Shown: positions 33,450-43,099 of the stretch, in pieces | Numbering within the stretch: the stretch's first letter is position 1 | Layout: the number at the start of each line of letters is the position of its first letter | NCBI GenBank assembly: GCA_037178625.1 | Contig: CM074127.1 | Span: forward strand, 496,001-560,000 | Reading direction: 5' to 3' | From: Skeletonema tropicum | Taxonomy: Eukaryota; Bacillariophyta; Thalassiosirophyceae; Thalassiosirales; Thalassiosiraceae | DNA length: 64,000 nt | The notes under the pieces: generated by a model | Databases searched by the model: none | Told to the model about the DNA's origin: nothing | The model's input: the letters and a program-made list of their open reading frames with translations, nothing else | Program-made: the position numbers and the translations under genes

Positions 33450-36400
33450 TCATTCACTTGGATTTTCTGGCACGTAGTAATAGTAATTCGTGGTACTGTC
33501 GTTTTGAAGTTCAGTGCTGGTGGTTTTCGCTAGAATTGTCAAAGCTGGCAGCTCTCCTTCTTCTCCAAGTACTTCTGTGCTCCAGTCTGTACCCATCGCA
33601 CTGATAAGTGTGACCTGAATGTTTAGCGTTTCTGCAAAATTGAGCATCTTATCACGTACAGTAATTGTGTCTGAGCCGTAGTTGTTTTCCCAGTCCTTCC
33701 ACATCTGCCTCTCTTTCTTGTTCAAGCCGATTCTACCAACGTCTCTGCTGTACTCATTTTTTTTTCTGTTTTTTGCGTTTTTGTACGCATTATCCAATAC
33801 TTCTCTCATTGTAGTAATGTCGCTTTTGTAGTCACCTAGAATCATCCCAGCCAAGTGTTCATCGTAGTACTTTTGTTCTTGTCCGTAGTTCTCATTGCCA
33901 TCAACAATTACTGTAGTAAAATAGTTTTTGAGGTCCTGTACCAATGACAATTGATCTTCCTCGGATAGAGCATTCCAATTCAGTCCCAAATCCATCATTC
34001 GTTTGCTAACAAATGTCTTGTCATCCTCGTCGTTACCAGTAGTTCCCACTTCATGACTGGTAGTCACAGTAATCAACGCTTGCTCGTCGTCCACTGGATC
34101 TTCTTTCTCTTCCTCTTGTTGTTTTTCGCTGTCTTTCTCATCCACTGAGTCAATATTTTCCTGCGTTGCATTTGTAGGCTTTGCTTTCTTGCTTGCTCCG
34201 TCGGGTGTTTCGGCTGCCTTCCTCTTCTTCTTTTTCTTGTACTTTTCGTTGATGGCCGCTATCAAATCATTATTCTCCATCATAATACCGCCTTCATATG
34301 TCTCTCCATCAAACATAGCATTGCAAACGTCACTTAAGTTCCTTGCTCCCTGTCCGCCAGTGATGTCTTCCAATTTCATAGGTGTTGGCTTGTCGTTTTT
34401 AGCTGATGCCTTCTTCGTACAGAACTGGTTCGAGAGAGGTGCGTCTTCTCTTTCATGAAACTCAATATCACCGAGTTCTAGCTTTGCCACTTCCAACGCG
34501 TCCTCCTGGTTTTTTGATAACACGTCACATGTCATCCTAATACGCATGGTGCCACCGAACAATAACAATAATGCTAGTTCGAGGTTCTTTGGGGTCTCGG
34601 TTCGCTTGCTGTTGAACAGTTTCGGCCATGTTCTAATATCATTTCCTCCCTTCAAGGACTGCATAGCAGAAGCGAAAGCTTTCCGAACTCTGTCATCGCT
34701 TCTTTGTTCAGATTTGGTTTCAGTCAGATACCTTTTGAATTGTTTCGGAAAGAGCTCACTGTTTTTGTTCGTGAAATGAATCTCGGCAATACTTGAGTTT
34801 AGCCCATATTTCTCGTAAATTTCCAAGAACTCGTACACCAATTGTAATCTCATCATCTCACCCAATCCATTCTTGTTGTATGTTTTCTGAACGCTTTGTT
34901 CCAATTCTTTCTTCTTCTGGAGGTTATTTCGTCCTTGCTTGTCGAAGTACGAATAGCCAATGATCTGTACCATCGCTATTGCACGTACAGTCAACAAACC
35001 GTAGCAGCGAGCTATGGTATAGAAGTGTAAACTTGATTAGATTTGTCGCGACATAAAAATGCATTGACGACAAATTTATTCTTGGTTGCTGCTTACCTAG
35101 ACATTCTTTCACAACCTTCTCTCCCATATTTGAAAGTTCCCGACTGAGCGAATCCAAGGCCTGTTGGAGTAGGTCGAGGTTGTTGTTCATGTTTGCCGCT
35201 ATCATCCATTCTGTAATGAAGTGTAGGACAGTCAGGTCGATGCTCTTCTCTGAATCTGGATCGAACAACTCTGGCAAATCCAATCCCAATTCTTCAGCGA
35301 GTTTCTCGTTCAGCTTTACCATAGGTTTGTTAGTGTTGCCGTAGAATTTGTTACATAGGAGTAACGCCCGCTTCTCCCTCTCTGAGAAGCTCATGACTGT
35401 CGCATTGGCAGTTCCAATTAGTTCAGACATTGCTCTCTTCACACTCTTCGCTTCTGCATTTAGCATAGCTGTGTTTGCGTTCATCCATGCAGGCAAGTCG
35501 ATCCTAGCGTCTGTGTCTTCCTCTTTGAAGTGTAGTGTGGACAGTACTCGTTTGAGAGGTTCTCCAAACGGAGATGAGTCGTTGACATAGTCGTTCAGTA
35601 TGTTGTTTGATTGAAAAGCACCATCTTTCGGGTCGAGAATATCTTTGTTGGACTTCTCCTCGATTTCCTCGCCATCGCAGTAGAACGAACCGTCAGACTT
35701 TTGTGCGATTTTGTTTTTGTCGGGTGAAAACCTGATTGCTACTTGAGAGTACCTAATAGCTAGTGTTGCTTGAGACGATGCATGTTTTTCATCTGCAATT
35801 GTCTTACTAATGGAGAGTAGTAGCTGCCTCTCGAGTGTCTTTGCTGTAGCAAGCTCTGTTGCTTGTAATTTGGACCCGAGTACGTCGACATATATCGGAG
35901 TTTGGAAATGAGTGACCAGTGATGTACTACCAGCGTGTAGTTCTTCCAATGGGTCAACTGACTCAACGCCTATATCTTGACCTGTCAAGAAATGATCTTC
36001 CCCTCTCCTCGCAATCTTGATGGGTGAATCATGTCTGGGTTTGCATTTAAACAGAGCAGATGCACCAGTGATTACGCGATGATTGCCTTCAACGCTAGCC
36101 CAAAAGAACGACAAGGCGCTACTGAATGCATCGCGGAATATCAACATGCCATCGACCCCATCTCTGTCAGCTGCTTGAACCCTGTCTTCCTCTCCTTTTT
36201 TGAACCATCCGTTCTTTCTTGCGATACGGAGTAGTGTTTTTTGACCGTTCACTGTTGTAACATCAGCTTTAAGAGCTTCCTTGATCTCGGTACTTTCGAT
36301 CGATGCTTTGCGGATAGTTGCTATAAAATTTGTTACAGCTTCGTTCACTGCAAATGGACTCACACTCATTTTACCTGATTTGTTTACTCCATTAAGAGCA

Positions 36401-37110
36401 GTTTCAAAGGCCGACACAGTTTCGCTTAATTCCTGTGGATGAATTGCATTGTGACAATGAATACAAGATTGGGTTGTTAGTGACATGAACGTAATAAATT
36501 TGAACTCATTACATTTTTATTTCGACTGTCCTCTTCGAGTTAGTTCAGAATAATTTTGCTGTCAACACAAATTTATTTTGAAACGACGCAGTTTTTGAAC
36601 ACTTACATAGCTATTGAAGTCCTTTTTGTCGAAGCCAGATTTACAACAGAAATAAGCGACCATTTTGTCGTTGCTGAATGATTTCATTTCTGTTTCTGAA
36701 TGCGTTGTAAAGGATTTTAGTAGAGTGTCAATCCTCTTGTCTTGTGGAGCTGCCTGGTTAACGTTCAGGTTGATTATGTTGCCGTCTGTAATGTTGACGA
36801 AACACAATACAACACCAAAAGCCATGTGCACTGTTGATGCTTTGGTAACGTGCGAATCGAACAGATCCTTCCTCTCCTTTTCGTTGATATCTAATGTAGC
36901 GATGTGCTCGTTGACATTCTTGCTGGGTTTGATGGACGACGCTTCCGTGTTGTTGATGGGCTTGTTTGCAGCGGTGTCGGCAACACATTCAGCAGCATCA
37001 TTTGGCGGCATGGTCGCCGTCGTTGTGGTGGCATCTTGGTTGGAATCGTCGTTTGCAGCTTTTTTTGTATTAGCTTCGACGGCGGCGGAAGCTCTTGTTG
37101 TTGTTGTCAT
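33450..37110 (-). CDS. 1133-residue three-exon protein, nuclear signals, unknown function
   Basis: Exons are 37110-36607, 36432-35097 and 35011-33450. The splice sites are GTAAGT...CACAG and GTAAGC...CATAG, and the joined frame is open throughout. Start MTTTTRASAAV at 37110 is the first ATG past a Lys/Asn-rich leader. Exon 2 contains WASVEGNHRVITGAS (about residue 280), which resembles the 'DGQHR' loop of ParB/DGQHR-type folds (weak inference). Exon 3 has a lysine-rich nuclear localisation stretch (about 865-890), an acidic spacer, and a C-terminal region (about 1060-1130) with a 'LNIQVTLISA...' strand pattern like the end of OTU-type folds, without a visible catalytic Cys/His set. Both introns carry the AT-rich dyad. 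The intact 3.4-kb coding length next to decayed neighbours suggests function or recent arrival. Confidence 0.6.
35034..35082. repeat. AT-rich dyad, copy 3 (intron 2 of the 33450-37110 gene)
   Basis: Arms ATTAGATTTGTCG and CGACAAATTTATT (13 bp, two mismatches) around a 19-base loop. It fills the middle of an 85-bp intron (35012-35096). Confidence 0.85.
36490..36524. repeat. AT-rich dyad, copy 4 (intron 1 of the 33450-37110 gene)
   Basis: Weaker copy: AATAAATTTGAACTCATTAC followed by ATTTTTATT. It is one of two copies in the 174-bp intron 36433-36606. Confidence 0.5.
36546..36583. repeat. AT-rich dyad, copy 5 (intron 1 of the 33450-37110 gene)
   Basis: AGAATAATTTTG and CAAATTTATTTTG arms around a short centre. 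Same intron as copy 4. Confidence 0.75.
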
Positions 37111-37794
37111 GATGATGTTATGTTTTTTGATGTTTTTTTTTTTGTTATGTTTGCGCTTCGATATCGTAGCTGGTCGGTGCTGCGCTGTCTCGCTCTTGTG
37201 TCTGGCTGGAAGTTCGGTGATGCGATGATGTGGTGTCTTCTTGAAGTTCCTTAGAAGGAATGATGATGTCAGTTTGATCATGACACATCAGGATATTTTA
37301 CACGTAGGAATTAGTATTGTTTTTATAAGCCATTCTCAAAAAAAAAAATTGTCCGATAATTTATCCGATTTACTTTGTAAGGTGTGTATTGTGTTACATT
37401 TTATCTGCAACAAGCCAATAGGGCTATTAGAGCACAGCTAGATCGCTCTGATGATGTGTTTTTCTTCACGTCTTTTGCCCATCACAGTTCTCTATATCTG
37501 TCAAGTTGACACTGATATTCTGTCCGCGTGTTCTTCTTCGTGTCATCTATTGGTGATGATGTGGTCAAATATTCTGCACGTGCACGTGTGTTCTCTGTGG
37601 TATCTGTTGGTGATGATGTGGTCGAAGTCGATATTTTGTAAGATATTTCAACATAGGAATCAATATATGTTGCCTTGGTCTGCTTCATTTTGCTTCTGGC
37701 AGTATTTTTCGCCTTTCCTCAACAACATTGTTTTTGACCTCTCATATTTTTTTGTCAAAATATTATTCAATTCGATTACTACTCTGCCATTACT
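37111..37794. promoter_or_regulatory. shared divergent 5' region
   Basis: This 684-bp gap separates the divergent starts at 37110 (minus) and 37795 (plus). It is AT-rich, with a run of eight or more T at about 37131 and repeated GGTGATGATGTGGTC words at about 37551 and 37609. No clear TATA or dyad copy was seen. Confidence 0.35.
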
Positions 37795-39651
37795 ATGAAA
37801 TTTGGATTTACAAACGAGCGTGCTACCTCCAGCACTTCTTCTTCTACCACCAGCCGCTCCACTCGAAAGCTTCGTAAGCGATCTCCAGCAGAGGGTGCAG
37901 AGGCCGCTCAAAGCGTCAGTCTCACCAAAGATCCGCAATCATCCGCATCAGCTCCACATCCTTCTAACTCTCCTATTGGTAAGTTTGATGTGTACAATGT
38001 TTCCTGGAAACATCTCATCATCGACAGCGCGATTCTTCGCGATATGGCCGAGTCATCTTTCGGGGGTTCCATGGATTCTGATTTCGACGATCCGTTGTCG
38101 ACGCTTCGTTCGTTGTTCGAGTCATGCTCCGAGCATGAATTGATGTATGTTAGTGCTACGATCGGTATGGAAGCCATTCGCAACGACAAGGTAGTTCTTA
38201 TCGATGAGATCATTAAGACAATGTCCACGAAGAAGCAGCTATCTTTCGGTTGCACCCAGCTGCAGTCTGGTAGCATCGTCTCTGTTTCGCCAAGAGAAAA
38301 AGTCGAGAAATGTGATGTGAAATCGTGAGTGACGTCATAACATATTTTTGTGATCATGCCAATTTTATTTTCTCCGCGATTTTTATTAACCTCAATTATC
38401 CTTTTTCTGACAGTGCCGATCGCACGATGGCTGCCCCTCAAGTTCATTCTCGCACAACTCACTCCTCTGGTGATGTTTCATCAACACCAACTAAGAGTGA
38501 TGGTGATTTTGTCAACAATAAGGCGTCGTAAGTACTTTACTGTTTTATACGTTCCTCTCATTTATTGTGCTTGTCCCGCTAAATGTTTCGCACCATACAT
38601 CTTGTGTATCCTACAATATAAATATGTGCTCATGACAAATTTATTTCTCTTTTCTATTATGCATCGAAGTGATGGGTATGAGCCGTATTATCACGACGAG
38701 TTGACAAGCGGTCAATGGCTCCGGAAGACTCTTATTAGAAAGAGTGGCTCTAATATTGGGAAGGAATACTACAAATTTATTGCACCGACAGGTCGCATTT
38801 TTAACAGTCTCAAAGCTGCAAAGGAGTTCGACGCGTCTATCAAAAATGAGTCTTCTCATAAGCTAGCGTCTGCTGAGGATCTTCCAGAGGAAGAAGAGCC
38901 ACATAGCCCTTCGCAATTGTTGGCGGATCAAGCCAAGGACGTCATAAAGTCGATTGCTATGGTTGTACAACCTCCAATTTACTATGAAGTTGTGAATGTC
39001 AGCGTCGACGTCGATAACATGGCTTGTGATGATCTTGTGAAGAAACATGGCTTGTCCTTAATTACAACTGCGGGTAGAAACTACGAAACTAAGCCCGGTG
39101 ACGAGACAATCGATCTGCGAAACACTACATCCATTCCGTATATGACGAGTTGCGTTTTGAATGATTCTACAAAAGCTAGTTGGCACGGTACTGAGGCACT
39201 TTTTGTAGATTTCATTCAAACGATTCTTGATCATGTCGACGACGATCATGATTACTTCAGTCAAGTGACACCAGTTCTCCGTCAGTTCCTTCTCGAGAGC
39301 AGCAATTCATACAAGAGGGAATTACACACAATCCAGTGGTATTACACCTTGTTTGACTCGTTTAGCCGTATTTTTGGCGTTGATATTGGGCTAATTCTTC
39401 CTCCTGACGGGCTAAAAGATTGTGAGGTGTCGAGATTAGTGCGTTTTCCATTTTGTGTAGAATCCCGCGATGCCTTTTCGCCCGTTATTGTGTACAGGCT
39501 GTTGTTCGATCGGACTAAGATTGAGAATCGCCTTGGTGATGGTGGTTGTATTGTTGCGGGTGTATCAGTGTTTGTGTTCAGTAATCGTGAAGAGTCCTCT
39601 GAGGTAGCTTCACCTGCTGGAGGTGGTATCAGGTCACGCAAGCGGCTCTGA
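37795..39651 (+). CDS. MBD-like (methyl-CpG-binding type) protein, three exons
   Basis: Exons 37795-38324, 38414-38527 and 38670-39651 join in frame into 541 residues. Introns are GTGAGT...TGACAG (89 bp) and GTAAGT...TCGAAG (142 bp). Exon 3 opens with GQWLRKTLIRKSGSNIGKEY followed by YKFIAPTGRIFNSLKAAKEF (about residues 225-270). It matches the MBD/TAM pattern W-x-R, R-K-S-G-x-x-x-G-K, Y-x-x-P-x-G-x-x-F/LRS. MBD proteins read methylated DNA, and diatoms do methylate cytosines. The N-terminus is a Ser/Thr-rich, basic tail, probably nuclear; the rest (300-541) is unrecognised and ends in a basic RSRKRL. Both introns contain the dyad. Family call is moderate, since MBD matches can be spurious at this length. 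Confidence 0.6.
38340..38372. repeat. AT-rich dyad, copy 6 (intron 1 of MBD-like gene)
   Basis: ATATTTTTGTGATCATGCCA followed by ATTTTATTTT: same arms, diverged core. It starts 15 bases after the donor at 38325. Confidence 0.7.
38616..38647. repeat. AT-rich dyad, copy 7 (intron 2 of MBD-like gene)
   Basis: ATATAAATATGTGCTCATGA followed by CAAATTTATTTC. It lies 23 bases before the acceptor at 38669. Confidence 0.8.
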
Positions 39652-39731
39652 TCGTTCAGACGAACCATTAGATTACAAACTTGAGATGTTCTTTTCCTGA
39701 TACACAAAGCGCTTGAAATCGGGTTTTGGCA

Positions 39732-40905
39732 ATGATAGGGGACCATCTCTATTCGACTGTTATGCCAATGGCAAATCAAGTTTCGGTGACAGATCGCATT
39801 CATCCTAAAGAGGCTCTTCCAAATGAGATTGATATCAGTGACACCAAAATGTCGGCTCGAAGTTTGTTTACAACCCCCAACAATCGTCAATCTGCTAAAA
39901 CTTCGAAGGAAGACTCAGACATGATCGAGAAGTTACAGGCAGAGATTGAAATGTTGAAAGAGAAGAACAATGCGACTCAGAGCACATCAACTGAGTTAAT
40001 TTCGAAAGGTGAGTTACAAAAAATATCAGGGAGATCAGACGAGCGAAGGGTGGTGAAGTGTCTTCTGGCGTAGTCTCTCTCGTGGTGGATGGGGGGGCTT
40101 AGTGTCTGGCGGTAAAGAAGCTATTTTTGAAAAGTTGCATCTCCAGTAAAGAAGCGGAAGAGCAGTCGAGTAGCCCTGCAAGTCAGTCCTCCAATCTTCA
40201 ACACAGGAAAAAACTGGTGGACAAAGCTGCTTCATAATCTTCATGGAAATGGGTGTAGATGCATGGTGGCTCAAGTCTGAAACATGAACGTCTGTGTGCG
40301 AAACATTCTTCAAGCACGTTCACAAGCAGAACGAAGTTGCCAGTTGCTACGTTTTCAATGAAACCACTATTAAAGCTCTCGTCTTTGGTGGTGACAACAA
40401 TATTTCAAAGAAGACACGCAAAAATGGGGCTACCTACCCGATCTACAAGATGTGTGTTGCATTATGAACTTCCCAGGAAAAGGCCTTTCCAGTCGAAACG
40501 CACTTGACTAAGTTTGAATCCAACATCAAGAGCATGTTTTCCGATGCCACAGTCCCAGCGGTCATCGCTCTCGATGCGATGAAAGTATCTTCGTCCAATC
40601 TTTATAACGGCTTCTTCAACGGGGAGTATCGTCAAGGATCCATGAAGAATGTCACTTACAAAGATGATGATGAGTTGTGTAAAGATATCAAAGCTGCATT
40701 GGAAGCTACTTTCAAAAATGGCTTTGGTACAAAGACGCTTAACCAACCGCTCAATAAGCATTTAACTGACTGGGGTATCAAGCAATACTTGACTGAAATT
40801 GGATACACCTCTTTCGATGACGTCAAAGATTGCGACAGGAATAGCATCTATCGTGGTCGCGACTTTCCGATTTGGAGTGCTATTGAGGAGGACATTGTCA
40901 ATTAG
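39732..40905 (+). pseudogene. coiled-coil protein gene, interrupted
   Basis: The first part (39732-40010) encodes MIGDHLYSTVMPMANQ... with a coiled coil (MIEKLQAEIEMLKEKNN). A donor-like AAAG|GTGAGT sits at about 40008. Later frames are in order but broken. About 40230-40290 reads MEMGVDAWWLKSE then TGA; 40293-40465 reads CETFFKHVHKQNE to YKMCVAL then TGA; 40469-40905 continues KAFPVETHLTKFESN to the end. The last part looks like a solid coding exon with no family I know. Two in-frame TGAs and a frame change make it a pseudogene, or the region holds sequence errors. Confidence 0.45.
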
Positions 40906-41068
40906 TGCATGATTGATGATTAAATTATGGCTTGGGAGTACAATCTATGCAATTGGGTGAAATGTTGCTTTGTTAACATTCTAGGATCGAATTCTATACT
41001 GACATATTCTGTTTCCCTCCTACTTTTTTCATATAATCCAATCATCTGGCTGGATCGGACTAACTACC

Positions 41069-43030
41069 AGTGTCGTTTACTCCACCGGGTGAGCCATTAG
41101 CAGACATCTCAGTTCCAGTTGTGACACCTGTAAAAGATACAACATCGTCCATTGCTAGTAGACAAGGTGAGTTTTTGTACTTGTACGAGTGTCACTGGTA
41201 CGGTTTACGCTTCTGAAATAAATTTGTCCTCACGACAAAAATATTTTGAGGTCCGATACTTCACCTCATCGCTGACAATTTTGGTCTTTTCCCAATGTTA
41301 CTTCCAGCTCCGAATATATCGTTAAAACATATTATATTCTTCGTGACAACCTGGCTTCAGAAAATCCTATGTGTCAAGCAAGTCCGAAACATAGGCATAC
41401 CGCTGAAGGAGATCAAGAAGCAAAGTATGGTCGCTGAACAAAATTTGATAGACGGTCATCGCGAGACGAAGCTTCGTTTCATTCCGAAACACAAATCACA
41501 GGAACTTGTTGCCATAATCGTGTTAGTGTCACTTAGCAACATAATGGACTTACAGAAACACTCCTTAGACAGTCCTGTTTGCCACACCATTTGTGACAGC
41601 TTGGTCAGTTCGGGTATATCATCCCTGGAGAGAAGAAAATTGCCCGAGGCCAAGTCTTCATTCCGCGAGCAGGTCTCAATCGCTGTAAATGCCAATGTCA
41701 ATCATTGTTTTGCGTTGTCGTTCAAGACGAATGACCAAAGACTCTTGTCAGCAGACAGGTTGTCTTCGGACCTATCGTCGAGGTTGTCGAATCTGGCTAA
41801 TGGCCGTGACATTCCGTCGCTGTCGACGTATTTTGAGAACTCTCTTAGAGACAACATTAAGAGGAAACGCTGTGGTAGTACACGGAATGTATGATTTTGC
41901 AACACTTGAGCCGGAAGAGTGTTTAAATGATGCGGTTCTCAATTTTTGGTTCAAATGGGTGACTACACCAAGGTGTCCAGAGGACAATACGTCTTCAGTA
42001 CACATTTGCTCAACATTCCTTCTTTCGAGCGTATTGAACGATGGATACAATGAGAGATACCAAAAGTGGCTAAAGAATGTCAACATCTTTGACAAATCGA
42101 TGGTATTGTTTCCGGTGCATCTAGCTCATCATTGGAGTTTGATAGTGGTGCTGAATCCGAAGCTCATAAATCAGACTAAAAGACGATGGAACGATCCAAT
42201 GTACACAGGAGATGTATTTGCCATGATCCATCTGGATTGTCTCGGGTGCGGAACGGTGCATAATAAGCAGCATCTTGCGAGAGCCGTTCGAGGCATACTC
42301 AACAAGGAATGGGATAAGTACAACAACAATGCTCTGGACAAAACAAACCGACCTTTCAGTCATCGGCACGAGTCATGTAAATTATATTCTCCCAAAGGTG
42401 AGTCGTACTCATAGTATGTATTATTTTATCCTGTCATACACTACTGATGACAAACTCACAAGAATACTACCTTCCATCAGTTCTCGTGCAGACCAACAGC
42501 TATGATTGTGGTGTACATGTCTGTCGTTACGTTGTGAACCTAGTGCGGATGTTGAACGATGCAGAGGTGAAAATGCCTAATGTGAAAATGACGGATGTGA
42601 TAGACAATTTCTCCACCAGTATTAGTGGTCACGAGTTGTTTGGCTATACTGAATCCGACATTAGTAGGATGCGGACTGAAATATACAACGTTATGGCCCA
42701 TATTATGAAGTCCTATCAACACCACCGCATACACGAACCTAGGTCTGATCATGATCCAGTCAGTGATAGCGAAGAAGACGAAGAAGAGGTGGAAATTCTT
42801 GACAGACAGACTTCGGAGGGCTCTGACGTAGTAATGTCAGATGCACAGATCATTGATGATGCGTCGTATCAATTTCAATCGGACCAAGATGACCATCTCT
42901 CCGTCGATACAGAAGGTAAGTGCTCTTTGTCTAAAGCAAATACTTATATACATCATCAAAATAAATTTGACATCTGTACAAAATTATTTTACAACCATCA
43001 ACCTCAGGTGACATCCATCAAGTTCGATGA
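41069..43030 (+). CDS. Ulp1/SENP-type (C48) cysteine protease, multi-exon, one frameshift
   Basis: Exons 41069-41166, 41308-42397, 42481-42915 and 43008-43030 join in phase, with one extra shift near 41865. Introns are GTGAGT...TTCCAG (141 bp), GTGAGT...CATCAG (83 bp) and GTAAGT...CCTCAG (92 bp). The protease domain is clear: an entry loop ECLNDAVLNFWF, then VHLAHHWSLIVVL (catalytic His), IHLDCLG (Asp), and VQTNSYDCGVHVCRYV (oxyanion Gln and nucleophile Cys). That order and spacing are those of Ulp1 desumoylating/deneddylating enzymes. All four catalytic residues are present. The acidic C-terminal tail is disordered-looking. C48 genes are often carried by plant and algal DNA transposons. All three introns have the dyad (the middle one is degenerate). 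The 5' exon is uncertain: an acceptor-like ACTAACTACCAG precedes 41069 and a possible start lies at 40927. Confidence 0.75.
41215..41248. repeat. AT-rich dyad, copy 8 (first Ulp1 intron)
   Basis: AAATAAATTTGTC - CTCAC - GACAAAAATATTT: 13-base arms with two or three mismatches, inside intron 41167-41307. Confidence 0.85.
42416..42455. repeat. AT-rich dyad, degenerate copy 9 (second Ulp1 intron)
   Basis: Only the core arms TGTCAT and ATGACA with an ATTATTTT flank are recognisable, inside the 83-bp intron 42398-42480. Confidence 0.45.
42957..42992. repeat. AT-rich dyad, copy 10 (third Ulp1 intron)
   Basis: AAAATAAATTTGACATCTGT followed by ACAAAATTATTTT, within intron 42916-43007. Confidence 0.85.
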
Positions 43031-43099
43031 GCTCCGACGACAATTACAATTACATTCACGTCGATTGTAACTTCGACTGCGACGATGAAGTTCAGCCAG

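Noticed and set aside
36665..37228. 187-codon plus ORF, hydrophobic
   Set aside because: Antisense shadow of the first exon of the 33450-37110 gene.
40230..40470. Selenocysteine recoding at the two TGA codons
   Set aside because: No Sec-like motif around them, no selenoprotein homology, and adjacent frames are already broken.
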